Source of the DNA: Acidobacteria bacterium 28-1
GTDB lineage: Bacteria; Acidobacteriota; Blastocatellia; Pyrinomonadales; Pyrinomonadaceae
DNA length: 64,000 nt
Assembly: GCA_002050365.1 (NCBI GenBank)
Contig: MWYZ01000085.1
Coordinates: 90,016 to 154,015, forward strand
Reading direction: 5' to 3'
In this document: one piece after another, positions 26,610 through 35,977 of the stretch
Layout: every line of letters starts with the position of its first letter
Position numbering within the stretch: position 1 is the stretch's first letter
The notes under the pieces: generated by a model
Seen by the model: the letters and a program-made list of their open reading frames with translations, nothing else
What the model was told of the DNA's origin: nothing
Database searches by the model: none
Translations under genes and position numbers: made by a program

Positions 26610-27107
26610 ATAAGGGATCCTGTTAAATAATTTGTGTAAATGAGCTGTTGTTGAAACTGCCGCTCGGCAGTCGCAACTTTCGTAGTAAACTTATAAAATT
26701 ACCGCGTAACCAAACTTTATTTTCTCAGTCTTAATAATTTTGCCCCTTTTGAATTTCGTCATTGTGCCTTGATAAACGGTATCGGCGTTGTGTCGTCAAA
26801 CTCCGGGTCAATTTCTTCTCCCGCCGTTCCGCGAAACTCGTAACTCATACCGCTGACCGAACGAGTCTTAAAATAAACTTTCTTGCTGATAACTTCAACT
26901 TTCTCGAAAGTAAGCCTTATACCAACTTGCGTAACTGATTAAAGTTTAAGTATAACTCCACCAATGATAACCCGTTAGTGATTTTACGGCTTCCGGTTTT
27001 GTCCTAATTTTTTGACATCAGGCGACTACTTTTTCTTCTAACTCTTGAATATCCTCTGGTCGCTGATTGGCAATGCCTTCTTTGACTCCCGACACCACCG
27101 TTTGGTT
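26610..27107. other. Gap with gene relics
   Basis: About 500 bases. On the minus strand a C-terminal protein fragment is readable from 26937 to 26759 (KVYFKTRSVSGMSYEFRGTA, then GEEIDPEFDD). A second short fragment ends near 27018 (VKEGIANQRPEDIQELEEKV). Neither has a start, and neither family is recognised. Both look like remains of deleted genes. Confidence 0.5.
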
Positions 27108-27491
27108 TTAGAATTTTTTCGCTAGCCAAACTCCCGCTAAAATTCCGGCGAATCCAACCAAAACGCTCAGACTAAAATAAAGAAAAGCGATTGCAAAATA
27201 TCTCTCACGAACGAGGTCGAAAATTTCCAGCTCGAAAGTTGAAAACGTCGTGAACGCTCCCAAAAATCCAACCAAAACCGCTAAGCGCAAATTGCCGTTC
27301 GTCGTAAATTTATCGGTCAGCAAAACGAGCAGGAAACCGATGAGAAAAGAACCGGTGATGTTAATAAAAAACGTCGGGAAGGGAAATTTTTCAAATAAAT
27401 TGGCGAGCGGCGAAATGGTTATCAAATAACGCGCCGTCGCTCCCGCCGCGCCGCCGATTGCCACCGACAAGATTTTTGCAAAGGTTTCCAC
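27108..27491 (-). CDS. crcB: Fluoride channel CrcB/FluC
   Basis: 127 residues with four membrane spans. Family motifs are GGAAGATARYLI near the start, FFINITGSFLIGFL and the pore motif GFLGAFTTFSTFELE. It exports fluoride as a dimer. No fluoride riboswitch was seen ahead of it: the methyltransferase gene starts divergently about 90 bases away. Confidence 0.95.
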   Translation of the reverse strand: METFAKILSVAIGGAAGATARYLITISPLANLFEKFPFPTFFINITGSFLIGFLLVLLTDKFTTNGNLRLAVLVGFLGAFTTFSTFELEIFDLVRERYFAIAFLYFSLSVLVGFAGILAGVWLAKKF

Positions 27492-27581
27492 ACGTTATTT
27501 TATACATTTAATTTGACGCAAAATAAACGAACCGTGAAAATTCGCTTGACCTTTGCGCTCGGTTTACGCCTATTCTTGATT

Positions 27582-28328
27582 ATGTTCAAAACACGCAGTT
27601 ACCAACTTGAACGAATTGACACGGGCGATTATACCGAGCAGGAATACGAACAGTTTTTGCGCGAGATTCGACTCGTTAATCGGTTTGCGGGTGATAATCA
27701 GGCGTTGCGAAAAACTCTTCTTCGTGAAATTGAACAGGCGAATTTGCAAAGTTTTTCCGTTTTAGATGTCGGCGCAGGTTCAGGCGAATTGCTTCGGACG
27801 ATTGCCAAATTTGCGCGGCGACAAAACCGCCAATCAAAACTTTTCGGTTTAGAACTGAACGTGCGTTCCGCTGAGGCGATTGTTGAAGAATCAAAAAACT
27901 TTGCGGAAATTTCTGCTGTTCGCGGCGATGCTTTGCAACTTCCATTCGCCGACGACTCTTTCGATTACACGATTTGCTCTTTGTTCACACATCATTTTAC
28001 GGACGAAAACGTCGTGTGGATTTTAGAGGAAATGAGCCGCGTTTCGCGCCGCAAAACTTTTGTCATTGACCTTCATCGGCATCGCTGGGCTTATTTCTTT
28101 TATAAGTTTTTTTGCGCCGGTTTTCGGATTAGTCGGCTGGTTCGTGAAGACGGCTCGCTTTCCATTTTAAGAAGTTTTAAGCCGAACGAGCTGGAAAATT
28201 TCGGACGCGAAGCGCGCCTCAAACAAATTTCGGTGAAAAGACATTTTCCGTTTCGGCTGGTTTTAGAAGGCGAAAAAATAGTTAGCCACGAACAAACACG
28301 AAAGAACACGAAAATAAATCCAATTTAA
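27582..28328 (+). CDS. SAM-dependent class I methyltransferase
   Basis: 248 residues from the ATG at 27582. The SAM-binding motif I is SVLDVGAGSGELLRT, followed by FGLELNVRSAEAI and GDALQLPFADDSFDYTIC, then LFTHHFTDENV. The substrate is unknown. The last 15 residues (SHEQTRKNTKINPI) and the stop codon are encoded by the left arm of a long inverted repeat, so the natural C-terminus may have been replaced. Confidence 0.88.
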   Translation: MFKTRSYQLERIDTGDYTEQEYEQFLREIRLVNRFAGDNQALRKTLLREIEQANLQSFSVLDVGAGSGELLRTIAKFARRQNRQSKLFGLELNVRSAEAIVEESKNFAEISAVRGDALQLPFADDSFDYTICSLFTHHFTDENVVWILEEMSRVSRRKTFVIDLHRHRWAYFFYKFFCAGFRISRLVREDGSLSILRSFKPNELENFGREARLKQISVKRHFPFRLVLEGEKIVSHEQTRKNTKINPI

Positions 28329-28385
28329 ATTTTTTGCTCTTTTGGTTTCTCCTTTCGTGTCTTGCGCGTGTTTGTTCGTGGCTAA
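28282..28385. repeat. Inverted repeat between convergent genes; supplies both gene ends
   Basis: Left arm begins TTAGCCACGAACAAACACG (28282-28313). Right arm is its near-perfect complement (28353-28385, ending GTTTGTTCGTGGCTAA). The left arm lies inside the methyltransferase frame, and the right arm contains the TAG stop of the NUDIX-MBL gene. The hairpin probably also acts as a terminator. Confidence 0.8.
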
Positions 28386-29977
28386 AGTATTTCCTCTTCG
28401 TACAGTTTTTCCAGATGCGCCGCGACTGATTTTTCCGCGAGTTCATAAAGCGCGGGCGAGATGTCCGTATAAACTTGTTCGACAATTTCACGCGGAGTTT
28501 TCGCGCCGTTTTCAAACGCTTCTAAAACTTGTCCCTCGCGTTCGAGCCGATGCGCGATGTAACCTTCAATCTTGCCTTTCGCGTCGGAAACAGCCGCACC
28601 GTGCGAGCCGCACAAGAAACGCAGATTCGGCAGATTTTTCATCGTTTCAAGCGAATTTAAATAATCTTTCATATTGCCTTCGGGCGGAGCAATGACGACC
28701 GAACCCGAACCGACGACGTTATCGCCCGACAATAGAAAACCGAATTCCGCATCGTAAAATGCTAGTAGTCCGCGTGCGTGTCCGGGCGTGTGCATGGTCT
28801 GTAATTGAAAGTCTGCGCCATTTTCATCCTGCAATTCGAACGCTTCGCCGCCCGCGATAAACTTTTGAAATTCGACTTTGCCCGCCAAACTTTCCGCCGT
28901 CAAACGGTGCGCGGCAATCGGAATTTCCAAACCGAATTTGGCTTGTAGATGTTTTTGTAAAATCAATTCGCCGCCCGTATGGTCGCGGTGCAGATGCGTC
29001 GTGATAATCGCTTGGCAGGCAAAACCCTTTTCGATGAACGAATCAACGAGCGCGTGCAAAGCATTTTGTTCCGATTCGTCCGTTGAAGCCGCATCAACGA
29101 CGACGAACTTTTTGCGCCCGATGATAAAACAATTCGTGTGTGTGGCGGGCGGCAGCGTTTCTGTTTTCAAAGGGAAACAAACGACGCGCGGATTAAGTTC
29201 CATATAATGAATATGTCCATCTGCGGCTTGCGAATTTTCAAGCAATTTTTCACCGCAGAGACGCAGAGACGCAAAGTTTTTCAATAGAAATTCAGAAGAG
29301 ATTTGTTGAGTTTTTTGTGAATCATTATTTGATGAACTTTTTGTGTCTTTCTCTGCGTCTCTGCGTCTCTGCGGTGAAAACTCTCCCAAAGTTTTCAGCG
29401 ACAGCAAAACCGGTGGCGCGATTAAAACTTTTGAATTTTTCCATTCGTTCAAAGCGTTGATTGGTCGGATGAATTCGACGTTTTGCAATTCTGAAATCGC
29501 CGCATAAGGTTTTTGTCTCGGCGGACAGACGGCGAGAAAAAATCTGGTTTTAAAGCGCACGGACGAAAACTTCGGTGTCGTCCAAAAGCCCGTGTAGAAA
29601 AAATCCGCCGCATCAATCCATAAATTCCAATGTTCGAGAATTTCGGCGAAAGTCATTCGATTTGAAATTAAATCGTCGTGCAGCGAAACGCGTTGACCTT
29701 TCGTTAATCGCTCACCGCCTCTGACCAAGAGAACTCCGACTTCTTCAAACGCTTCGCGCACGGCGCAGACGATAAAGCGGGCGAGTTCCTCAGCGTCCGT
29801 GCAATTTTTTATTTTGACGAGCTGGTCGGATGCTTCGAGTTTGCCGCCAGGGAAAGCGTGATAGCCGCCGAGAAAAGCCAATTGCGGATTTCTCTGCGCC
29901 CATAAAACTTTATCGCCTGCGTGATTTAGCAAAATGACGGCGGCTGCGTCTCTCGGAATGGCTGATTTTTGATTCAC
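28382..29977 (-). CDS. NUDIX hydrolase fused to a metallo-beta-lactamase-fold hydrolase
   Basis: 531 residues. Residues 1-195 form a NUDIX domain whose box is split by an insertion, GGKLEASD then CAVREAFEEVGVLL, as in the NUDT19/RP2p branch that acts on CoA derivatives. Residues 250-470 form an MBL domain with TTHLHRDHTGGE, HTPGHARG and SGDNVVG. The tail resembles the winged-helix end of LACTB2-type proteins. The linker (about 199-244) is encoded by an inserted palindromic repeat. A combined CoA or nucleotide hydrolase plus thioester or RNA hydrolase is possible; the substrate is not known. Confidence 0.88.
   Translation of the reverse strand: MNQKSAIPRDAAAVILLNHAGDKVLWAQRNPQLAFLGGYHAFPGGKLEASDQLVKIKNCTDAEELARFIVCAVREAFEEVGVLLVRGGERLTKGQRVSLHDDLISNRMTFAEILEHWNLWIDAADFFYTGFWTTPKFSSVRFKTRFFLAVCPPRQKPYAAISELQNVEFIRPINALNEWKNSKVLIAPPVLLSLKTLGEFSPQRRRDAEKDTKSSSNNDSQKTQQISSEFLLKNFASLRLCGEKLLENSQAADGHIHYMELNPRVVCFPLKTETLPPATHTNCFIIGRKKFVVVDAASTDESEQNALHALVDSFIEKGFACQAIITTHLHRDHTGGELILQKHLQAKFGLEIPIAAHRLTAESLAGKVEFQKFIAGGEAFELQDENGADFQLQTMHTPGHARGLLAFYDAEFGFLLSGDNVVGSGSVVIAPPEGNMKDYLNSLETMKNLPNLRFLCGSHGAAVSDAKGKIEGYIAHRLEREGQVLEAFENGAKTPREIVEQVYTDISPALYELAEKSVAAHLEKLYEEEIL
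29247..29380. repeat. Palindromic repeat inserted in frame inside the NUDIX-MBL gene
   Basis: Arms CACCGCAGAGACGCAGAGAC and GTCTCTGCGTCTCTGCGGTG face each other across about 75 bases. Translated on the minus strand the element gives the linker SPQRRRDAEKDTK...NFASLRLCGEKLL. This CGCAGAGACGCAGAG palindrome type is widespread in bacterial intergenic DNA. Confidence 0.85.
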
Positions 29978-30065
29978 GAATTTATTTTAATGCAAATTGG
30001 TGAAAAAAGAATTTAATTTTGTGATAATCTTTCAATCAAACAAATACATTTTGGGAGAAACTCGC

Positions 30066-30839
30066 GTGGCGAAAACTATCAAAGAATTATTCGATTTGTC
30101 GGGAAAAGTGGCAATCGTAACGGGCGGCTCGCGCGGCATCGGCAAAGAGATGGCGGAAGGTTTGGCGGAAGCCGGAGCGTCATTGATGCTCTGCGCCAGA
30201 CGCGAAGAATGGCTCAGCGAAACACTAGAAGAATTTCGCGGCAAAGGTTTTCGCGTTGAAGGAAAAGTCGCCGACGTTTCCAAAGCTGAAGACGTGCAAG
30301 CGGTGGTTAACGAAACGATAAACGTTTTCGGCAAAGTTGATGTTCTCGTCAACAACGCCGGCATTTCTTGGGGCGCGATGCCGGAAGAAATGTCGCTTGC
30401 TCAGTGGCAAAAAGTTTTAGACGTAAATTTAACCGGCTGTTTTTTATTCGCGCAAATCGTCGGGCGCGAGATGCTGAAAAATAATAGCGGGTCAATTATT
30501 AATATCGCTTCAATTGCCGGTTTGAAATCTTCGGCAAACGGACCATTTTACGCCGGTTACGCGGCGAGCAAAGCCGGACTTATCGGTCTAACCAGAGAAC
30601 TGGCAGCGAGTTGGGGACGCAAGGGAATCCGCGTCAATGCAATTGCGCCCGGCTTTTTTCATTCGCGTCTTGCCGACAAGGTGATTGATATTTATGAGCG
30701 TTCGATTCAAGAGAACAATGTGATTCCGCGCATCGGCGAAGAAGGCGAATTAAAAGGCGCGGCGGTTTTTCTCGCCTCTGACGCTTCGAGTTACATCACC
30801 GGACAAACAATCGTCGTTGACGGCGGAATGACTGTTTGA
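30066..30839 (+). CDS. Short-chain dehydrogenase/reductase (FabG-like)
   Basis: 257 residues from the GTG at 30066, chosen because GGGAGA lies 8 bases upstream; the longer frame to 29997 adds non-homologous residues. The NAD(P) motif is [17 protein letters not shown], then NNAG, then the catalytic Ser region NIASIAG and Y-A-A-S-K. The end is [14 protein letters not shown]. Substrate not determinable; the next gene is an acyl-CoA ligase, so a fatty-acyl or hydroxyacyl substrate is plausible. Confidence 0.92.
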   Translation: MAKTIKELFDLSGKVAIVTGGSRGIGKEMAEGLAEAGASLMLCARREEWLSETLEEFRGKGFRVEGKVADVSKAEDVQAVVNETINVFGKVDVLVNNAGISWGAMPEEMSLAQWQKVLDVNLTGCFLFAQIVGREMLKNNSGSIINIASIAGLKSSANGPFYAGYAASKAGLIGLTRELAASWGRKGIRVNAIAPGFFHSRLADKVIDIYERSIQENNVIPRIGEEGELKGAAVFLASDASSYITGQTIVVDGGMTV

Positions 30840-30919
30840 TTTTGGATTTTAGATTTTGGATTTTGGATTTTTCGTGTAAATTTTTGTTTACGTGAAACGA
30901 AACGGATAAAATTAAGTTT

Positions 30920-32518
30920 ATGGCAGACTCCGCAACAACGCTTAATCTAGCTTCGATTATCGAACATCACGCGCGGCTCACGCCTGACAAAGAAGCGATT
31001 ATTTGGAACGAAATGCGCTTCAGTTACGGACAACTGAACGAACTGTCGAATCGTGTGGCAAATGCTTTGGTTGAGATGAACATCGGACACGGTGATAAAG
31101 TCGCGCTCTCGTGTCCGAATCTACCTTTTTTCCCGATTGTCTATTACGCCATTATGAAAGTTGGTGCGGCGGTTGTGCCTCTGAATGTTTTATTCAAGCC
31201 GCGCGAGATTGCTTACCATTTAACCGATTCGGACGCGAAAGCCGTTTTTGCGTTTGAAGGCACAAACGAACTCTTCCTCGCGCAAACCGTCAAAGAAGGT
31301 TTTGACCGGGTTGAAACCTGCGAAAATTTCGTCGTGATGACGAATGACCCGCTCGCGTCTTCGCCGATTGACGGCGCGAAAACTTTAACTGAAATCACGG
31401 CGGATAAATCAGAATCGTTTGAAACTTTTCCGACCGCGCCGAGCGATACTTGCGCAATTCTTTACACATCGGGAACGACCGGGCAGCCGAAGGGCGCGGA
31501 ACTGACTCACTTAAATTTGATGACGAATGTGACGACGAGTTATGCGCTTCATCTGCCGGTTTTAGATTTTACCGACGGCATTCAGAAAACCTGTTTGATA
31601 ACTTTGCCGCTTTTTCATACGACCGGACAAACCGTTCAGATGAACGTCAATCTTTATGCGGGAAATCGCGTTGTTTTGCTTGCGCGTTTTGAGCCGCAAG
31701 CGACGCTCGAAGCGATGGAAAAAGAGCGCGTAAATTTTTGGGTCGGCGTGCCGACGATGTATTGGGCGCTGCTTCGCTATGCGGAAGAAAACAATTTCGA
31801 TACTTCGCGCGTCGCCAAACATATTAAAGTTGTAACTTCCGGCGGTGCGCCGATGCCGGTCGAAGTGATGAAGGATTTCGAGAAAAAATTCGGTGTCAGC
31901 GTCCAGGAAGGTTACGGACTTTCGGAAACTTCACCGCTCGCTACATTTAATCAATTTGAAAAACCTTCAAAACCCGGAACAGTCGGACAGCCGATTTTTG
32001 GTGTCGAAGTAAAATGCTTTGACGAAAATGACGAGGAAGTAAAACCGGGCGAGCGCGGCGAGGTCGTCATTCGCGGCTCGAACGTGATGAAAGGTTATTA
32101 TAAACGCCCCGAAGCGACCGCCGAAGCGTTTCGCAATGGTTGGTTTCATTCCGGCGACATCGGAATTTTCGACGACGAAGGTTACCTGTCAATCGTTGAC
32201 CGCAAAAAAGATATGATTCTGCGCGGCGGCTACAACATTTACCCGCGCGAACTCGAAGAAGTGATGATGACGCACGAAGCCGTGTCGCTCGTCGCGGTCG
32301 TCGGCGTTCCCGACGACCGTTTGGGCGAAGAGGTAAAAGCGTTTGTCGTGTTGAAACAAGGCGCGGAATTGACTAAAGAAGATTTCACAGATTGGTGCAA
32401 GCAGCAATTTGCATCGAACAAGTATCCGCGTTACATCGAATTCCGAGATGAATTGCCGATTGGCGGAACGGGAAAGATTTTAAAGCGTGCATTACGCGAA
32501 ATGGTTAACGGTCAATAA
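30920..32518 (+). CDS. AMP-dependent acyl-CoA synthetase (long-chain type)
   Basis: 532 residues; activates a carboxylic acid with ATP and CoA. Motifs are LYTSGTTGQPKGAELTH (P-loop), EGYGLSETSP, GWFHSGDIG, DRKKDMILRGGYNIYPRELE and the C-terminal Lys region GGTGKILKRAL. The overall pattern is closest to FadD-like or medium/long-chain ligases. It follows the SDR by 80 bases, a gap that carries a GGATTTTGGATTTT repeat tract. The pair may act in fatty-acid metabolism. Confidence 0.92.
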   Translation: MADSATTLNLASIIEHHARLTPDKEAIIWNEMRFSYGQLNELSNRVANALVEMNIGHGDKVALSCPNLPFFPIVYYAIMKVGAAVVPLNVLFKPREIAYHLTDSDAKAVFAFEGTNELFLAQTVKEGFDRVETCENFVVMTNDPLASSPIDGAKTLTEITADKSESFETFPTAPSDTCAILYTSGTTGQPKGAELTHLNLMTNVTTSYALHLPVLDFTDGIQKTCLITLPLFHTTGQTVQMNVNLYAGNRVVLLARFEPQATLEAMEKERVNFWVGVPTMYWALLRYAEENNFDTSRVAKHIKVVTSGGAPMPVEVMKDFEKKFGVSVQEGYGLSETSPLATFNQFEKPSKPGTVGQPIFGVEVKCFDENDEEVKPGERGEVVIRGSNVMKGYYKRPEATAEAFRNGWFHSGDIGIFDDEGYLSIVDRKKDMILRGGYNIYPRELEEVMMTHEAVSLVAVVGVPDDRLGEEVKAFVVLKQGAELTKEDFTDWCKQQFASNKYPRYIEFRDELPIGGTGKILKRALREMVNGQ

Positions 32519-32723
32519 AATAGAACCTATTACTTTCGGAGAAATCTAATTTTTTTTTATACTCTCTTGCCTGAACAATTAAATTTCCAAAAAAATTGTC
32601 ATAAAAAACGCAGCGACGGGGTTTTACTCTTGAAACCTTTAAGCGCAGGTTGCGTTGCAAATAAAACCTTCGGTCAGTGAATTGTCCGACTTACTTTCTC
32701 AAATTAATAAGGGAGTCGTTAGA

Positions 32724-35267
32724 ATGAAGAATTTATTTTTTGTGTTCGTGCTGTTTTTGGCTTGTTCAACATTTGTTTTTGCCCAAACCGCAAACTCACC
32801 GGCGAAAACCGGCGAAACCGTTCAACCGTCGTCGAGTCCGTCGCCCGCCGTGCCGCAACCGCAAACCGAGCCGAACACCGCTATTATCGAAACCAGCGTC
32901 GAGCCGACCAATGTTGCACCGCGCTATATGGCGAAAAATGCGCCTGCTCGCATTCCGCGTTTTGAATCTGCGCCGGTGATAGATGGGCAGTTGAACGATG
33001 AAGTATGGCGTAACGCCGCTGTCTTCGGCGAGTTTTTGCAAACGCAGCCGGGCGACAATGTTCAACCTTCGCATCCGACCGAAGCGATGATCGGTTATGA
33101 CGCGAAAAATCTTTATATTGCCTTTCGCGTCAAGCAAGACCGCGACAAAATTCGGGCGACCGTCACGCGGCGCGATAACATTTTTAACGACGATTACATC
33201 GGCGTTTTTCTCGATACTTTTAACGACCAGCGACAGGCTTACGTTTTATTTTTTAATCCGCTCGGCATTCAAGCCGACGGCACTTTAACCGAAGGACGCG
33301 GCGAGGACTACAGCGTTGATTTGGTGATGGAATCGAAAGGCGTTTTGACCGAAGACGGTTACATCATCGAAGCGGCGATTCCATTTAAATCCTTGCGCTA
33401 CGAAGCGGGCAAAAATAAAAATTGGGGCATTCACATTTTCCGGCGCGTCAAATACAACAACAACGAACTCGATTCGTGGATGCGAATTGAACGCAATCGC
33501 TCCGGCTCGCTTAACCAAGCCGGAGCAATTACCGGACTTGAAGACATTTCTACGACGCGCCAGCTTGAAATCAATCCGAGCTTTACAGTATCCGAATCAG
33601 GCAGACGCAGCCGGTTTACTTTTAATCAAGACCCGTCTGGGCGTTTTATCAATGATGGCATCAAAGCCGAATTCGGAATGACCGCCAAATTTAGTTTGAC
33701 TCCGACGATTACGCTCGATTTTGCTTATAATCCAGATTTCGCGCAGGTCGAAGCCGACGCGCCCGTCACTTCCGCTAATCAGCGTTTCCCGATTTTCTTT
33801 GCCGAAAAACGCCCGTTCTTTTTGGAGCGAATTGATATTTTCAACACGCGAATGAATGTTGTCAACACACGCGCCATTGTTGACCCGGACATCGCTTTGA
33901 AATTGACTGGCAGGCGCGGCAAAAATACGTTCGGCGTGCTTTACGCTTCCGACAACGCGCCCGGTAATTATTCGCTTGATGAGCGCGAGAGTTTATTCAA
34001 TTGCCGGCAGAGACGGCTGACCAATCCAAGCCTCGTCTGCGGCATCGAGCGTTTCGTTGACCAAAACGCCGACATCGGCATCATTCGCCTGAAACGCGAC
34101 ATCGGCACACAGCATAATCTCGGATTTTTCGCCACGACATATAATTTCACCGAACGCCACAACAACACTGCCGGGTTTGACGGGCGATTTCGCTTGAGTC
34201 CGAAAACGGTCGCCGAATTTCAAATTCTCGGAACGCATTCACGACGGTTCTTTTACGACCCGGATTTAGACCGCAGTTTATATCGCACTGGCAACGGTTT
34301 CGGTTATTCGTATTCGTTTGAGCGTTCCGACCGCAATCTTTTTATAAATTTGAACGGCGTGGGCAGAACGCGAGATTACCGCGCCGATGTCGGCTTTACG
34401 CCGCGCGTTGACACCAATCAGCATCGTTCGTTTATTCAATATCAAACCGACCGCGATACCAAAAAGAAAATTATCTTCAAACGGCTGAATAATGACAGCG
34501 TCATTAGTTTTGATTGGCGTGGACGCTCGCAAAATTGGCAATCAAATACTCAGGGAATGCTCGGACTGCAACGCCAAACTTTTGTCGGCGCAGGAGTTGA
34601 ATTCGGATATGAGCGCGTGTTCGAATCGGAATTCGGCGCAAACCGTACGGCATTTCGGCGCGGCGCATTTTTCGGCGAGGACAGCGAACGTTCGGCGCAG
34701 CGGAAAGAACTTTATGGTTTTATCGAAACTTCGCCGAATAAAAAGATTTTCGCTTTTGTCGTCGTCAGCCATAGTTGGGGACAACTCGATTACGATTTGG
34801 GTGCGGGACCGGATTTTCCGCGTGTCAGCCGGGCGGCTCTTCTGAATCCGAATAATCCGTTTGATCCGGGCGCGGGCAACCAGTTTTATATCGAATCAAC
34901 TCTTCGCTACCAGCCGACTTCCGTTTGGCAGGTTCAATTAAACTACAATAAGGTGCGCCTCGTCAGAAACGATACGGGCAAAACGGCGTTTGACGATAAC
35001 ATTTTTTCCCTGCGCTCGACGTATCAATTCACGCGCGACATTTTCGCCCGCTTGCGCCTCGATTATTCGACCTTAAGCTCGCGCCTGCGCCCGCAACTCG
35101 TTTTCGGCTGGACACCGAGTCCCGGCACGGCTCTCTACGCCGGTTACAACGACGATTTGAATTACAACGGCTTCAACCCGTTCAACGGACAATTCGAGCC
35201 GGGTTTTCGCGGCAACGGGCGGACATTTTTTATCAAAGCCTCGTATCTTTTTAGGAAAAGTTTTTAG
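32724..35267 (+). CDS. DUF5916 outer-membrane protein with N-terminal CBM9-like domain
   Basis: 847 residues from the ATG at 32724, which has GGGAG 9 bases upstream and is followed by a signal peptide (LFFVFVLFLACSTFVFAQ). After a Pro-rich linker comes a CBM9-like domain (VIDGQLNDEVWRNA, YDAKNLYIAFRVKQDRDK, FLDTFNDQRQAYVLFFNP, IPFKSLRYE). The rest has repeating beta-strand segments and ends with aromatic-rich ASYLFRKSF, typical of an outer-membrane barrel. The family is common in Acidobacteriota and Bacteroidota, without a settled function. A hairpin terminator follows. Confidence 0.88.
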   Translation: MKNLFFVFVLFLACSTFVFAQTANSPAKTGETVQPSSSPSPAVPQPQTEPNTAIIETSVEPTNVAPRYMAKNAPARIPRFESAPVIDGQLNDEVWRNAAVFGEFLQTQPGDNVQPSHPTEAMIGYDAKNLYIAFRVKQDRDKIRATVTRRDNIFNDDYIGVFLDTFNDQRQAYVLFFNPLGIQADGTLTEGRGEDYSVDLVMESKGVLTEDGYIIEAAIPFKSLRYEAGKNKNWGIHIFRRVKYNNNELDSWMRIERNRSGSLNQAGAITGLEDISTTRQLEINPSFTVSESGRRSRFTFNQDPSGRFINDGIKAEFGMTAKFSLTPTITLDFAYNPDFAQVEADAPVTSANQRFPIFFAEKRPFFLERIDIFNTRMNVVNTRAIVDPDIALKLTGRRGKNTFGVLYASDNAPGNYSLDERESLFNCRQRRLTNPSLVCGIERFVDQNADIGIIRLKRDIGTQHNLGFFATTYNFTERHNNTAGFDGRFRLSPKTVAEFQILGTHSRRFFYDPDLDRSLYRTGNGFGYSYSFERSDRNLFINLNGVGRTRDYRADVGFTPRVDTNQHRSFIQYQTDRDTKKKIIFKRLNNDSVISFDWRGRSQNWQSNTQGMLGLQRQTFVGAGVEFGYERVFESEFGANRTAFRRGAFFGEDSERSAQRKELYGFIETSPNKKIFAFVVVSHSWGQLDYDLGAGPDFPRVSRAALLNPNNPFDPGAGNQFYIESTLRYQPTSVWQVQLNYNKVRLVRNDTGKTAFDDNIFSLRSTYQFTRDIFARLRLDYSTLSSRLRPQLVFGWTPSPGTALYAGYNDDLNYNGFNPFNGQFEPGFRGNGRTFFIKASYLFRKSF

Positions 35268-35275
35268 ACAAAAAG

Positions 35276-35308
35276 CTTTCCACGGGCGAGCTATTGCCGT
35301 GAAAGGTA
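35276..35308 (+). terminator. Hairpin after the DUF5916 gene
   Basis: CTTTCCACGG pairs with CCGTGAAAG across the bases gcgagctattg, eight bases after the stop codon. No strong T-run follows. Confidence 0.6.
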
Positions 35309-35406
35309 GAGTGAATTTTTCTTCTTCCTTCAAATCTGGCACAATTTTGTTATATTCCAGCCTTAAAATAATCTAACATCTATATCTTTTCGACATTAGT
35401 GTTTAT

Positions 35407-35559
35407 CTAAGCGGTATCATTTTCCTTTGTTTTAATAAATTGAGGAAAAACGAAAATCTCCTTTCCGGCGACGACATCCCAAACCTTTAGCGGCGATTGC
35501 AGAACATCATAGCCAGTAACGATTTTCGTTCCGTTGGGAGGGAAAGCTACCATATTCAC
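35407..35559 (-). pseudogene. WD40-repeat gene remnant
   Basis: One open stretch of 50 codons reads MVAFPPNGTKIVTGYDVLQS then PLKVWDVVAGKEIF, matching one WD40 blade (normally VAFSPDG...LKVWD). Stops lie on both sides. It is the only coding-like sequence in the 35268-35977 gap. Confidence 0.6.
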
Positions 35560-35821
35560 CTAACTATTATGTCCGACATATTCACGAATCATTTTGATCA
35601 GAAAGAAAACGATAATTTCATAAATCAGCAAATTAGTTCAATATTTAAGTTATTAGCAGGTTTTCAAAAATTTTCAAGGTATAATGCGTGAGGTGAGTTG
35701 TTGACTAATTAAGGAGCAACGCTCGGCGTAACGCTGCACGCTTTCCACGGACAATATAGGTAATATGCGACTGGGTCGAAAATTTTCTAATTTAATTAAG
35801 GAAGCTATATCAATAACAGTC

Positions 35822-35853
35822 AAAAAGGCTAAAACAATTACTTTAGCCTTTTT
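35822..35853. terminator. Bidirectional hairpin terminator
   Basis: AAAAAGGCTAAA pairs with TTTAGCCTTTTT around acaattac. It lies about 125 bases beyond the stop of the minus-strand metalloprotease gene. The surrounding open frame (35765-35956) is not taken as a gene because it consists of this hairpin and flanking sequence. Confidence 0.65.
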
Positions 35854-35977
35854 AACTGTCTATTTAATTGCTGGGACGATTGTCCCGTGGCTATTTAGCT
35901 CGGTATGCAAAGGTAAATACGTTGCTGTCTTTTTGATTAGGTTACTCATTCTTTAGACAGCTCTCAATAAGCAGATA

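Noticed and set aside
27492..27581. Fluoride riboswitch ahead of crcB
   Set aside because: The short gap shows no recognisable crcB-motif pairing, and the divergent gene uses the space.
35765..35956. 63-residue open frame
   Set aside because: Contains a terminator hairpin and has no ribosome-binding site; sequence not protein-like.
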